The translations under genes and the position numbers were made by a program. A stretch of 64,000 nucleotides of DNA from Tissierellales bacterium. GTDB lineage: Bacteria; Bacillota; Clostridia; Tissierellales; Sedimentibacteraceae. This document shows positions 35,089 through 45,015 of this stretch, one piece after another; positions within the stretch are counted from its first letter, which is position 1, and each line of letters opens with the position of its first letter. The DNA lies in NCBI GenBank assembly GCA_018433765.1, contig JAHDQO010000001.1:186001-250000 (forward strand), written 5' to 3'. Under the pieces are notes generated by a model. It searched no databases and had not been told where the DNA came from. It worked only from the letters and a program-made list of their open reading frames with translations.

Positions 35089-36486
35089 ATGACAATCATT
35101 ATTAAGAATGGTAAAATCGTTACTTCTAAGGATACTTACGCAGGAGAACTTCTTATTGAAGAAGGTATAATTAAACAGATAGGAACAAATATAGAAAAAG
35201 ATGATGCAGAAATAATTGATGCATGTGGAAACTATATTATTCCAGGTGGAATTGATGTTCATACACATCTTAATTTAGATGTTGGAATAGCTGTAGCTAC
35301 AGATGATTTTTATACAGGAACAGTTGCTGCTGCATGTGGCGGTACAACTACCATTGTCGATCACATCGGGTTTGGTCCTAAAAATTGCAACTTACATCAT
35401 CAATTGAATGTTTATCACGATTTTGCAAAAGATAATGCTGTAGTGGATTATAGTTTTCACGGAGTTATTCAACATGTAAATGATGATATTCTATCTGAGC
35501 TGCAAGAGATAGTGAATAATGAAGGAATTACAAGTTTTAAATGTTATTTAACTTATGATTACAAATTAAATGATTTGGAAGCTTATAAAGTTTTGCTCAA
35601 AATGCAAGAGTTAGGTGGAATGGTAACTGTACATCCGGAAAACGATTTTATGGTAACGTACTTTAGAGAGAAATTTCAAAAAGAAGGTAAAACTTCTCCA
35701 ATTTATCATGCTTTAAGCAGACCAGAAGAATGTGAAGCTGAAGCAGTAAATAGAATGATAAATCTGGCTTCAATTGCTAACAATGCACCATTATACATCG
35801 TTCACCTAACAAATGGTTTAGGACTTGATTATATTAAATTTGCTCAGAAAAGAAATCAAAATGTATATGCTGAAACATGTCCGCAGTATCTATTATTAGA
35901 TCAAGAGTGTTACAAAAAAGAAAATATGGAAGGCTTGAAGTATATTATGAGTCCGCCACTAAGAAAAGAATTTAATCAGGAACTGCTTTGGGAAGGTATA
36001 AGAGATGGTAGTATTAGTGTTATTGCGACTGATCATTGTCCGTTTGATTTTACTACTAAAGTAAGATTAGGTAAAGATAATTTTACAAAGTGTCCAAATG
36101 GTGCACCAGGGATTGAAACAAGAGTACCACTTATTTTTTCAGAAGGAGTTATGAAGGGTCGTATAGATATTCAAAAGTTTGTTGACGTGATTAGTACAAA
36201 ACCAGCAAAACTATTTGGACTCTATCCTCAAAAAGGTGAGATTGCTGTAGGATCAGATGCTGATTTAGTTATTATTGATCCAAATAAGGAAGTTGCAATC
36301 AGTAATGATATGCTGCATCAAAACGTTGATTATACACCTTTTGAAGGAATTACAGTACAGGGATATCCTGTTTTAACAATGTTACGCGGCAAAGTTATTG
36401 TTAGGAATAATGATTTTATTGGAGAAAAAGGATATGGAAAATTTTTAAAGAGATTAAAACCATTTAGTGACAATTATAATAATTAA
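35089..36486 (+). CDS. hyuA: Hydantoinase/dihydropyrimidinase, copy 1
   Basis: 465 residues from ATG 35089 (GGAGG upstream; an earlier in-frame ATG at 35074 precedes the ribosome site). Cyclic amidohydrolase with HxH in GIDVHTHLNL near 54-63, a carbamylated Lys in TSFKCYLTYD near 148, His in VTVHPEND near 181 and IVHLTNG near 235, and Asp in IATDHCPFD near 312. It opens hydantoin-like or dihydropyrimidine-like rings made during purine breakdown. A paralogue lies at 54960. Confidence 0.92.
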   Translation: MTIIIKNGKIVTSKDTYAGELLIEEGIIKQIGTNIEKDDAEIIDACGNYIIPGGIDVHTHLNLDVGIAVATDDFYTGTVAAACGGTTTIVDHIGFGPKNCNLHHQLNVYHDFAKDNAVVDYSFHGVIQHVNDDILSELQEIVNNEGITSFKCYLTYDYKLNDLEAYKVLLKMQELGGMVTVHPENDFMVTYFREKFQKEGKTSPIYHALSRPEECEAEAVNRMINLASIANNAPLYIVHLTNGLGLDYIKFAQKRNQNVYAETCPQYLLLDQECYKKENMEGLKYIMSPPLRKEFNQELLWEGIRDGSISVIATDHCPFDFTTKVRLGKDNFTKCPNGAPGIETRVPLIFSEGVMKGRIDIQKFVDVISTKPAKLFGLYPQKGEIAVGSDADLVIIDPNKEVAISNDMLHQNVDYTPFEGITVQGYPVLTMLRGKVIVRNNDFIGEKGYGKFLKRLKPFSDNYNN

Positions 36487-36606
36487 ATACTTATTTAAAA
36501 ATAATATAAGCAAAAGATATTAATTAATTTAAAACAAAAGGAGGTAAAAGTTTAAAAAAATTAAAAAGTTTACTCTTATCATCAAAAATAATAAGGAGGA
36601 AATATT

Positions 36607-37644
36607 GTGAAAAAATCATTAGTTAAATTATTATCTGTTATATGTATAGTTGCTTTATTTATTGGTCTAGTTGGATGTTCTCCTAAGGAACAACCAAATG
36701 ATGGTGGAACTGACGGAACTGACGGAACTAAAGCTGAAGAACTTAAGATTGTATTAATTCTTCCTGGTCCTATAAATGACCAAAGTTGGAATGCAACTAA
36801 TTATGCTGGTCTTGTTAAATGTAATGAAACTTTAGGAACAAATATGGAGTATATAGAAAATGTACAGTCTTCTGATTATGAATCTACGTTCCGTAATTAT
36901 GCTGAACGTGGTTATGATTTAATTATGGCTGCTGGTACTCAATTTGATGAAGCTGCAAACAAAGTTGCTGAAAGTTATCCAGATACTACTTTTGTTGTGG
37001 TAAACGGAATGGTTAGTACTGGACCTAATGTAGCTCCAATTTTTCCAAAAGAATATGAAGCAAGTTACATTGCTGCTTTAATAGCAGGTGAAATTACTGA
37101 AAATGGTCAATTTGCAACAATAGGCGGCTTTCCTAACGATGCAATGGAAAAATTATTAGATGTTTATGAGCATGTTGCTGTAGAAGTTGCTACAAACCGT
37201 GGAATAGCTGATTCAAAAGCAGTTAGAGCGTATGCTAATAGCTGGGATGATGTAGCGCTTGGTAAACAAATGGCAGAAACTATGATTGATAATGGAGCCG
37301 ATGTAATGTTTGTTTATGCAAATCAAGTTGGACTTGGAGCTATTCAGGCAACAAAAGAAAAAGGTGCTAAATATGTTGGTTTCTCTAGTGATCAAACTAC
37401 TATTGATAAAGACACTGTAGTTGCATCAGTTCCATTTGATTTTGAAACTTTTTACACTTGGGCTCTGCAGAAGTTCTTAGATGGCGAGTTAGATGGTAAT
37501 AAAGTTCATATGGCTGGGATAGCAGAAGGTATTTTTAGTACAGTGTATACAGATAATATTAGCCAAGAAGTTAAGGATAATGTTGCTGCAGGAATTGAAT
37601 CAGTTAAAAATGGTGAAGTAGATTTTGAGTCTATGTTTAAATAA
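36607..37644 (+). CDS. BMP-family purine/nucleoside ABC transporter substrate-binding lipoprotein
   Basis: 345 residues. Lipoprotein signal peptide with lipobox FIGLVGC (Cys near residue 26), then a Gly/Asp/Thr-rich linker and a BMP/PnrA fold: LILPGPINDQSWN near 53-65, MAAGTQFDEAANKVA near 109-123, FVYANQVGLGAIQ near 234 and YVGFSSDQ near 257. BMP proteins bind nucleosides or related purine compounds. GTG start with AAGGAGG upstream. A second ribosome-site-like AAAGGAGG at 36538 leads to no usable start. The context of urate and nucleoside catabolism supports a purine ligand. Confidence 0.88.
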   Translation: MKKSLVKLLSVICIVALFIGLVGCSPKEQPNDGGTDGTDGTKAEELKIVLILPGPINDQSWNATNYAGLVKCNETLGTNMEYIENVQSSDYESTFRNYAERGYDLIMAAGTQFDEAANKVAESYPDTTFVVVNGMVSTGPNVAPIFPKEYEASYIAALIAGEITENGQFATIGGFPNDAMEKLLDVYEHVAVEVATNRGIADSKAVRAYANSWDDVALGKQMAETMIDNGADVMFVYANQVGLGAIQATKEKGAKYVGFSSDQTTIDKDTVVASVPFDFETFYTWALQKFLDGELDGNKVHMAGIAEGIFSTVYTDNISQEVKDNVAAGIESVKNGEVDFESMFK

Positions 37645-37721
37645 GTAACATAAATTTAGAAATTCTGACTGGCGACATCAGAATAAGGTGTTGCCAGTTA
37701 CATTATATGGGCGGTGAAATT

Positions 37722-39245
37722 ATGAATAAACCTTTTTTTGAATTAAAAAACATAACAAAATATTTTTCTAAAGTAATAGCAAATAATAACGTTTCTTTCT
37801 CAATAAATAAAGGTGAAGTTCTTGCATTACTTGGTGAAAATGGTGCAGGTAAAAGTACTATTATGAAGATACTTTATGGACTTTATGAAGCTGACTCTGG
37901 TGATATTTTTATGGAAGGTGTTAAGCAAAAAATTAATTCTCCTAAAGATGCTATGTCTTTAGGGATTACGATGATTCAACAACATTTTTCACTTGTTCCT
38001 GCTCATACAGTTACTGAGAATATAATTCTTGGTAATGTCAAAGGTAGAATTGATTGGAAAGCTTATGAAAATGAAATAGGAGAACTAGCAAATAAATATG
38101 GTTTTGAGATTGACCCTAAGGCATTAGTAAAGGATTTACCAGTAGGATTACAGCAGAAAGTTGAGATTTTAAAGGCACTTCATTTAAAAACTAAATTATT
38201 AATAATGGACGAGCCTACAGCAGTGCTTACACCACAGGAAGCAGAAAATTTAATGGAATTTGTACGTGAATTTACTTCTAGTGGAAATTCGGTTATATTT
38301 ATTACTCATAAATTAAAAGAAGTTATGGAAGTAGCAGATCGTATTATTGTAATGCGAAGTGGAGAGATTCATGGAGATTTAAAATGTGCTGATACTGATG
38401 AAATAGAACTTTCTAGATTAATGATAGGTAGAGATATAAATCCACCAGCTCGAATTGAAGCTGATTCTGAAGCTGATTCCAGTGAGATAAGATTACAAAT
38501 TGATGGTATATCAGTTGTGGAAAATGACAATATCTCTCGTTTAAACAATGTATCATTTAATATTAGACGTGGAGAAATCTTTGGTATTGCAGGTGTAAGC
38601 GGTAATGGACAACAAGATATTTGTGAAGTTATTATTGGTGCATTAACACCATCTTCAGGGAAAATTTTACTTGATGGAGAAGATATTACGAATTCAAGTA
38701 TTAGAGAAATAATTGAAAAAGGCATAGGATATGTACCTGCTGACAGGCACAGAGATGGTATGATAATGGACATGACTCTTGCTGAAAATATGATGCTTAA
38801 AGATAGTTTTGGTGAAAAGTGGCTTAAAAACAAATTTATAGATAATAACAAGCTCAAAAATTATACAAACTCTATTATTAAGGAATATGAAGTAAAGGCT
38901 CCAGGGGCAGAAGCTAATGCTAAAGGTTTATCTGGAGGTAATCAGCAAAAAGTAATTGTTGCAAGAGAAGTAAATAATGGTAGTAAACTAATTATTTTCA
39001 ATCAACCAACTAGAGGGTTGGATTTAGGTGCTATAAATCATGTTCATAAGACTATTTTTAAAGAGCGTGCAAAAGGAAAAAGTATTTTACTAATATCTAC
39101 AGAATTATCAGAAATATTTGGACTCTCAGATAGGATTGCTGTTATTTATAAAGGAATGATTCAAGGAATATATAATCGTTCGGAACTTACAACTGAAAAA
39201 ATCGGTCTGCTGATGGCAGGATATACTGATGATAAGGAGGTATAA
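37722..39245 (+). CDS. ABC transporter ATPase, double-domain (BMP-type purine/nucleoside importer)
   Basis: 507 residues from ATG 37722, with GGCGGTGA just before it. Two ABC domains. The first has Walker A LLGENGAGKST near 34-44 and DEPTAVL near 162-168. The second has the degenerate GVSGNGQQ loop near 290, signature LSGGNQQK near 405 and the NQPTRGLD Walker B region near 427. This layout is shared by ribose- and BMP-type sugar/nucleoside importers. It overlaps neither neighbour and ends 2 bases before the first permease. Confidence 0.93.
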   Translation: MNKPFFELKNITKYFSKVIANNNVSFSINKGEVLALLGENGAGKSTIMKILYGLYEADSGDIFMEGVKQKINSPKDAMSLGITMIQQHFSLVPAHTVTENIILGNVKGRIDWKAYENEIGELANKYGFEIDPKALVKDLPVGLQQKVEILKALHLKTKLLIMDEPTAVLTPQEAENLMEFVREFTSSGNSVIFITHKLKEVMEVADRIIVMRSGEIHGDLKCADTDEIELSRLMIGRDINPPARIEADSEADSSEIRLQIDGISVVENDNISRLNNVSFNIRRGEIFGIAGVSGNGQQDICEVIIGALTPSSGKILLDGEDITNSSIREIIEKGIGYVPADRHRDGMIMDMTLAENMMLKDSFGEKWLKNKFIDNNKLKNYTNSIIKEYEVKAPGAEANAKGLSGGNQQKVIVAREVNNGSKLIIFNQPTRGLDLGAINHVHKTIFKERAKGKSILLISTELSEIFGLSDRIAVIYKGMIQGIYNRSELTTEKIGLLMAGYTDDKEV

Positions 39246-39247
39246 AT

Positions 39248-40312
39248 ATGAACGAAAAACTACGAGACTTAATAATAACAGATTTTTTAGCGATAGTTTT
39301 AGGATTAACTGTAAGTGCTCTTATTCTATTATTCCTTGATAAAAATCCAGTAGAGTCTTTTGGTATATTGTTTTCATCAATAATTAGTGACAAATATACA
39401 TTTGCAGAAATTTTTGTCAAGGCAACACCATTGATATTTACAGCACTTGCATTTGCATTTGCATTTAAAGCAAATCTTTTTAATATAGGTGCACAAGGAC
39501 AGTTTTATATAGGTTCTCTTATTGCAGTATCTAGTTCATTATTTCTTCAAGGTAAAATGCCAAGTGGAATAGCACTAGTTATTGTGTTTTTACTAACAGT
39601 AATTGGAGGAGGAATTTGGGGATCTTTTATTGGTTTTGCTAAAGCGAAATTTAAAGCAAATGAATTTCTTGTAAGTATGATGTCTACTTATGTAGCTTTA
39701 GCTATAATGAATTATTTACTTAGAACAGTATTGATTGAAACAAAGGCGGAGTATCCACAAACTAATCCATTAGATACATCAATGTGGTTACCGACATTTA
39801 TTCCAGGAACAAGACTTCATATTGGTTTCTTAATTGCTGTAATAGTAGCTATTGCAGTATGGATTCTTCTTTATAAAACAACATTAGGATATCGAATACG
39901 CGTTGTTGGTAGAAATTCAGAAGCTGCACGTTTAGCTGGTATTTCTTCAAAACGACTTTATATAATTGCTTTTTTAATAAGTGGATCTCTTGCTGCTATG
40001 GCAGGCTTTACAGAAGTGAATGGAGTTCAACATATGCTTTTACAAGGTTTTAACCCTGATATAGGATCAGCAGGAATAGGAATTGCTATTTTAGCAAATG
40101 CAAATCCTATTGGTATTATTTTTGCTTCAATTCTATTTGGTGCACTTAAAGTAGGTGGTACAATCATGGGTCAAATGTCAGGTATTCCGTCTAGTATTAT
40201 TGAACTTATGCAGGGGTTCGTAATGGTTTTTGTAATTCTATCATATTTTGTTCGTTCACAATTAGAAATTAGGCGAGAGAAACGTAAGTTAAGAAAGGTG
40301 GTAGAAGAATGA
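39248..40312 (+). CDS. ABC transporter permease 1 (BMP-type importer)
   Basis: 354 residues, about eight to ten membrane segments. The conserved permease core is FNIGAQGQFYIGSL near 77-90, with GRNSEAARLAGISSKRLYIIAF near 220-242 forming the coupling-helix region. It pairs with the next gene to form the channel, a subunit of the purine/nucleoside importer. GGAGG before the ATG. Confidence 0.92.
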   Translation: MNEKLRDLIITDFLAIVLGLTVSALILLFLDKNPVESFGILFSSIISDKYTFAEIFVKATPLIFTALAFAFAFKANLFNIGAQGQFYIGSLIAVSSSLFLQGKMPSGIALVIVFLLTVIGGGIWGSFIGFAKAKFKANEFLVSMMSTYVALAIMNYLLRTVLIETKAEYPQTNPLDTSMWLPTFIPGTRLHIGFLIAVIVAIAVWILLYKTTLGYRIRVVGRNSEAARLAGISSKRLYIIAFLISGSLAAMAGFTEVNGVQHMLLQGFNPDIGSAGIGIAILANANPIGIIFASILFGALKVGGTIMGQMSGIPSSIIELMQGFVMVFVILSYFVRSQLEIRREKRKLRKVVEE

Positions 40313-41220
40313 TTAATATATTGTCACGTGCTTTAATGATGAGTACTCCATTGTTATACGGTTCAATTGCTGAAGTATATGCTGAACGTACTGGAATGAT
40401 GGTAACAGCTATAGAAGGAATTTTTCTTATGGGAGCCTGGGGTGGATTTGTTGGTGCATATTTAAGCGGCAGTTTGTTTTTAGGCATTATTGTAGCTATA
40501 TTAGCAGGCATTATAACAGCTGTTAGTTATGCTTGGATTACTGTTTATCTTAAACAGCATCAAGTTGTGACAGGTGTAGCAATTAACATTCTTGCGGTAG
40601 GAATTTGTTCATTTTTTATGAGAGTAATATTCGGTGTTCCGATTATTCCTTTAACAGTTGAACCTCTTGCAACGATTCCTATTCCTATTCTTTCACAGAT
40701 ACCTGTAATAGGACCAGTATTTTTTAATCAAAATATATTAACGTATCTTATGTATCTTATTATTCCAACTGCATATTTTATTCTTTATAAAACATCAATT
40801 GGATTGATTATTAGATCAACTGGTGAAAATCCTGTAGCAGTAGATGTTGCTGGTTTAACAGTAGAACGAATAAGATTTATAGTAGTTCTAATTGCTGGAG
40901 CTATGGGCGGTATAGCAGGTGCTTTTTATTCTATTGGATATATTGGTATGTTTACGACAAACATTATTGGTGGACGAGGATGGATTGCCTTTGCAATATG
41001 TTTTCTAGGTAACTGGAATCCTCTAGGAGCATTAATTGGAGCATTAGTATTTGGACTTGCTGAGGCTATTGGAATTTATATGCAGTCTAGTGGTGGGGGC
41101 TTTTTTCCAAATGAATTATTTATTGCACTACCATATATCCTTACAATAGTATTGACAATTACAAGAAAATCTTTCAATGTACCTGCACAGTTAGGTGTAC
41201 CATATAAGAAAGAAAACTAA
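40309..41220 (+). CDS. ABC transporter permease 2 (BMP-type importer)
   Basis: 303 residues, hydrophobic, with the NupQ/YufQ-like N terminus LMMSTPLLYGSIAEVYAERTG, IEGIFLMGAWGG near 36-47 and the coupling-helix stretch GENPVAVDVAGLTVERIRF near 176-194. ATGA overlap with permease 1. Last gene of the importer operon, followed by a terminator. Confidence 0.92.
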   Translation: MINILSRALMMSTPLLYGSIAEVYAERTGMMVTAIEGIFLMGAWGGFVGAYLSGSLFLGIIVAILAGIITAVSYAWITVYLKQHQVVTGVAINILAVGICSFFMRVIFGVPIIPLTVEPLATIPIPILSQIPVIGPVFFNQNILTYLMYLIIPTAYFILYKTSIGLIIRSTGENPVAVDVAGLTVERIRFIVVLIAGAMGGIAGAFYSIGYIGMFTTNIIGGRGWIAFAICFLGNWNPLGALIGALVFGLAEAIGIYMQSSGGGFFPNELFIALPYILTIVLTITRKSFNVPAQLGVPYKKEN

Positions 41221-41244
41221 TTATATAATATTAAAATCTATATA

Positions 41245-41284
41245 AAGACACCAATAGAACAATTAACTTATTGGTGTCTTTTTG
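41245..41284 (+). terminator. Rho-independent terminator of the importer operon
   Basis: AAGACACCAATA pairs with TATTGGTGTCTT, followed by TTT. Confidence 0.9.
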
Positions 41285-41374
41285 TATTTTATTTAAATTC
41301 TACTTTTTAGTTCATTTAACCTTTTATAAATATTATATATTTGATACAATCTTTGTGAAGGAGGTATTTTAATT

Positions 41375-42379
41375 ATGGAGAAAAAAATAAAACTCATAGT
41401 TGATGCAGATGTAGGAACTGATGATGCTGTAGCTATTACCGCTCTTGCATTAGCTCCAAATGTAGAAATTCTAGGTGTAACATGTGTACATGGTAATACA
41501 GGTGTAGAGTTCACTACTGAAAACACCCTAAGACTTGTAGATTTTTTAGGTCTTAATATTCCTGTATATAAAGGCTGCCCTACACCTATGGTAAGACATC
41601 TTACTCCGGGTCGTATATGTAATCCTTTAATGGAAACCGTTAAAAAAGAAATAAATGGAGTCGAGATAGGTATACATGAAAAGATAATTTGCCATCTTCC
41701 TCAAACTAATAGAAAGAAAGAAAAAGAACATGCATGTTCTTATATAGTTAATACCTTAAGAGAAAGCAGAGAAAAGATAACTATTGCAGCTGTAGGACCT
41801 CTTACTAATATTGCTACTGCACTTACAATGGCACCTGAAATAGTAGAAAAAATAGAAGCTATATATGTTATGGGTGGAGGTATAAATAAAGGCAATCGCA
41901 CCCCTGTTGCTGAAGCTAATTTTTATGATGATCCTGAGGCGGCTCAGATAGTCTTAAAAAGTGGTGCAAAAGTAATATTAGCTCCTCTTGAGTCAAGTGG
42001 AATGGGTTTTTTTGATGAAAAGTTTTTACAGAAAGCTAAAAAAATAAACAACAAAATATCTAATTTTATAGTTAACCTTTCTAGAGACTTTATATGCAGG
42101 ATGAAAAAACTTGGGTTATATGATGTTAGTGCTGATAGCTGTCAAATGTATGATTGGGGAGCAGTTGCTCCTATAATAGACCCTTCTTTAATAGTTGATA
42201 TGAAAAAAGAAATATGTCAAGTTGATATTAATGGTGGTTTTGCTGATGGTATGCTTATTATTGATAAAAGAGGTTTTTTAAATATAGATAGTAATGTTTA
42301 CATTATTTATTCTCTTGATGAGAAAAAAATGAAAGAAAATTATCTTAATCTTCTTAAAAATAATGAGGTGCAAAAATGA
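41375..42379 (+). CDS. Inosine-uridine-type nucleoside hydrolase, copy 1
   Basis: 334 residues. The calcium-binding signature VDADVGTDDAVAI near residues 8-20 (DxDxGxDDA), ILGVTCVHGNTG near 31, ITIAAVGPLTNIATAL near 135-150 and a C-terminal region with YDWGAVAPIIDP near 252 mark the IU-nuc-hydro family. It cleaves ribonucleosides to base and ribose, supplying bases to the purine pathway. Ribosome site AAGGAGG. Overlaps copy 2 by 4 bases. Confidence 0.92.
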   Translation: MEKKIKLIVDADVGTDDAVAITALALAPNVEILGVTCVHGNTGVEFTTENTLRLVDFLGLNIPVYKGCPTPMVRHLTPGRICNPLMETVKKEINGVEIGIHEKIICHLPQTNRKKEKEHACSYIVNTLRESREKITIAAVGPLTNIATALTMAPEIVEKIEAIYVMGGGINKGNRTPVAEANFYDDPEAAQIVLKSGAKVILAPLESSGMGFFDEKFLQKAKKINNKISNFIVNLSRDFICRMKKLGLYDVSADSCQMYDWGAVAPIIDPSLIVDMKKEICQVDINGGFADGMLIIDKRGFLNIDSNVYIIYSLDEKKMKENYLNLLKNNEVQK

Positions 42380-43332
42380 GAAAAATAATAATTGATACTG
42401 ATACAGGTAGCGATGATGCTGTAGCTCTTATGATGGCTCTTAAATCAGATGATGTTGATATTTTAGCTATTACTACTGTTTGCGGAAATGTTCCTCAAAA
42501 TCTAGCAACACAAAATGCTCTTATGACAGTGGAAGTATGTGATAGTTATGTAAAAGTTTATCCGGGTGCTGTAAAGCCTCTTTTCCGTAATCTTGTAACT
42601 GCTGTAAATGTTCATGGAGATGACGGTATGGGAGACCTTGACCTTATACATCCTACTAAAAAGTCAGAGAATATTAATGCAGTTGATAAAATTTTAGAAC
42701 TAATAAAGAAATATCCAAATGAAATAGAAATTGTATCTTTAGGTCCTGTTACAAATTTAGCATTAGCAATTTTAAAAGAACCTGAAACTATGAAAATGGT
42801 AAAACATATTTATAGCATGGGTACAGGTGGGTTTGGTCCGGGAAATACTACTCCAGTTGCTGAATTTAATGTTTTTGTTGATGCTGAAAGTTATTCAATT
42901 ATGCTTAATAGCGGTATACCTGTTACTATAATAGGGTATGATTTATGTGTAGGTTCTGCTGCTTGGAATAAAAAAGATATTGATTTCTTATCTTCTCAAA
43001 CAAAAGTTTCAAAGTTTGCAGTAGATTGTAACAGACAGCTTTTAAATTATAACATTAAACGTTCTGGACAATACATCGTAGATCTTCCTGATGCTGTTGC
43101 AATGGCAGTAGCATTATGGGAAGATGTTGTAAAAGATAAAGTCTCTTGTTATTGCTACTGCTGTACAAAAGAAGAGGAATCATATGGACAAGTTGTAGTG
43201 TTTAGCAGGAATCAGATCATGTCTAATCCATTTTACAAAGAGTTTATAAATAAAACTGATAATGCTTTTGTAATTAAAAATTTTGATTACAAAACATATA
43301 AGCAGAGACTCAGAAATCTATTAATTAAATAG
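42376..43332 (+). CDS. Inosine-uridine-type nucleoside hydrolase, copy 2
   Basis: 318 residues, same family with IDTDTGSDDAVALM near residues 5-18, ILAITTVCGNVPQN near 29, IVSLGPVTNLALAI near 118 and DLPDAVAMAVAL near 236. It overlaps copy 1 by ATGA, so both are translated from one message. The two differ clearly in sequence, suggesting different nucleoside preferences rather than recent duplication. Confidence 0.92.
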   Translation: MRKIIIDTDTGSDDAVALMMALKSDDVDILAITTVCGNVPQNLATQNALMTVEVCDSYVKVYPGAVKPLFRNLVTAVNVHGDDGMGDLDLIHPTKKSENINAVDKILELIKKYPNEIEIVSLGPVTNLALAILKEPETMKMVKHIYSMGTGGFGPGNTTPVAEFNVFVDAESYSIMLNSGIPVTIIGYDLCVGSAAWNKKDIDFLSSQTKVSKFAVDCNRQLLNYNIKRSGQYIVDLPDAVAMAVALWEDVVKDKVSCYCYCCTKEEESYGQVVVFSRNQIMSNPFYKEFINKTDNAFVIKNFDYKTYKQRLRNLLIK

Positions 43333-43348
43333 AATACATACTAATATT

Positions 43349-43394
43349 TAAGATGTTGCAGTCATGAGAATGGCTCATCATCTTATTTTTTTAT
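43349..43394 (+). terminator. Rho-independent terminator
   Basis: TAAGATG...CATCTTA outer stem and ATGAG/CTCAT inner stem, followed by TTTTTTTA. Confidence 0.8.
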
Positions 43395-43490
43395 AGTATT
43401 AATAACAGATATTTTGTTTTTTGCATATAAATGATATAAGTTTAAATTTTTTAAGTAAATATTATAATATTATACATTTGGAGGTTGTAT

Positions 43491-44066
43491 ATGGTTAAAT
43501 TTAATCACAATCCTTGTGAAAGCACTAGGATTACAGCAAAATTTGGATATAATAATGATTATTTAAATGATAATTTTCACAATGGTCTTGATATTGGACC
43601 TTTGATTCCTGGCGTAGAAGGTGATTCTATATATGCTGTGAATGATGGAATTATTAGATTTATTAAATTGGGCAGTCCATCAGCAGGTAATTATGCAGTT
43701 CTTGAGTGTAAAGATTACACAATAAGATATTTACATATGCAGAGTATAACTTCAAAAATAATGGAAGTAATAAAGGCAGGAGAAATTATAGGTTATATGG
43801 GTAGCACTGGAATTTGTACGGGACCACACTTGCATATAGAAGTAAAAACATGTAAATTTGATGATAAAGATTATTGGTTAAAAAATAGTGATGGCAAATA
43901 TATAAAGGCAATAAATCCTGAAGATTTACTTTTAAAAGAGCATTGGGCAGAAAAACATTGGATAAGTTTGAATGAAAAAGGTATTAAAATCAATGAAAAA
44001 AGATTTGATGACCCAATGACAAGAGGAGAAGTATTTGCACTTCTAGATAGAGCAGTCCACAATTAA
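43491..44066 (+). CDS. M23-type zinc endopeptidase domain protein without signal peptide
   Basis: 191 residues from ATG 43491 (GGAGG at 43480-43484). M23/LytM zinc ligands are visible in FHNGLDIGPL near residues 29-38 and GPHLHIEV near 107-114. The last 45 residues (HWAEKHWISLNEKGI ... DPMTRGEVFALLDRAV) resemble a single S-layer-homology repeat. Such enzymes cut peptidoglycan peptides, yet no signal peptide is present, so export, lysis-dependent release or an endolysin role is unclear. Stands alone between purine genes. Confidence 0.8.
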   Translation: MVKFNHNPCESTRITAKFGYNNDYLNDNFHNGLDIGPLIPGVEGDSIYAVNDGIIRFIKLGSPSAGNYAVLECKDYTIRYLHMQSITSKIMEVIKAGEIIGYMGSTGICTGPHLHIEVKTCKFDDKDYWLKNSDGKYIKAINPEDLLLKEHWAEKHWISLNEKGIKINEKRFDDPMTRGEVFALLDRAVHN

Positions 44067-44158
44067 ATTGCTTATATAGTATTTGAATTTGGTAGTATAT
44101 TATGCTATGATAATTATGGTATAAAATGTTAAAATAAATATAAAATTGGAGGACAATT

Positions 44159-44803
44159 ATGTTAAACAAAATTAAAATATTTATTTGTGGATTTATTAGC
44201 TGTATAATCATATTTAATATACCTGCTGTTATGGCTGCAGTAGAAGAATATACTTTACAGCGTGCTGATTTTAGTATTGTCATTAACGGTGAAGAATATG
44301 AAGGAGAATTACCTATATTAGAAATGGAAGGTAATACATATATTCCATTAAGAAAATTTTGCAATATTAGTGGTATGAACATTAATTGGAATGAAGAGAT
44401 TAAAAAAGTTGAGATTAATAGTAATATTAATAATATAAACATAAATAATGGGTTATCAAATATTGATCCTAGCGAATTAATTGGTAAAGAAATATCTATA
44501 AATGACAAAAAACTTATTTTCACTGAAGATGAAGAAACTAAAGCATTATATTTAGAAGTAGATGATACTAAATATGTTCAAGAAGCATTCGTGTTTCAGT
44601 CAATTGCAACATCTGATAAAGTGTATCGATTTAAGCGTGATGAATCAATTACTAAAAAATTTCAGTTTAGAGATGATTTATATCTACATGAAATAATAAA
44701 TGATAAAATTATTATAGAGAAAATTCCGACAGTTATATATGAAGGTATGGATTTCATTGACTATAACTTTTATATTAACAATATTCAGAACATAAATGAA
44801 TAA
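44159..44803 (+). CDS. Exported protein with copper-amine-oxidase-N-like stalk domain
   Basis: 214 residues. A signal peptide near residues 1-26 (IFICGFISCIIIFNIPAVMAA) is followed by an INGEEYEGELPILEMEGNTY-IPLRKFCNISG-type domain near 40-85. That is the copper amine oxidase N-terminal-like fold common in secreted clostridial proteins. The remainder is beta-rich with no recognised domain. GGAGG ribosome site. Function unknown, probably cell-surface. Confidence 0.75.
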   Translation: MLNKIKIFICGFISCIIIFNIPAVMAAVEEYTLQRADFSIVINGEEYEGELPILEMEGNTYIPLRKFCNISGMNINWNEEIKKVEINSNINNININNGLSNIDPSELIGKEISINDKKLIFTEDEETKALYLEVDDTKYVQEAFVFQSIATSDKVYRFKRDESITKKFQFRDDLYLHEIINDKIIIEKIPTVIYEGMDFIDYNFYINNIQNINE

Positions 44804-44835
44804 GTAAAGTTTTTAATATATTTATTATATAAAAA

Positions 44836-44876
44836 GAAGCTGTTAATTAAATATAATTATCAGCTTCCTTTTTTTA
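44836..44876 (+). terminator. Rho-independent terminator
   Basis: GAAGCTG and TAATTA arms pair with TAATTA-like and CAGCTTC arms, followed by CTTTTTTTA. Confidence 0.8.
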
Positions 44877-45015
44877 TATTAGATATTATTTTGGCTAAAT
44901 TAAATTTAAAACATTTAAATTTTCAATACATCAATATAATTATAACTGCAAACATAGAGCTTGTCAATATTTTAACAATGTTTCTTAAACTTTAATAAAA
45001 AATAGTAATTAGTGG

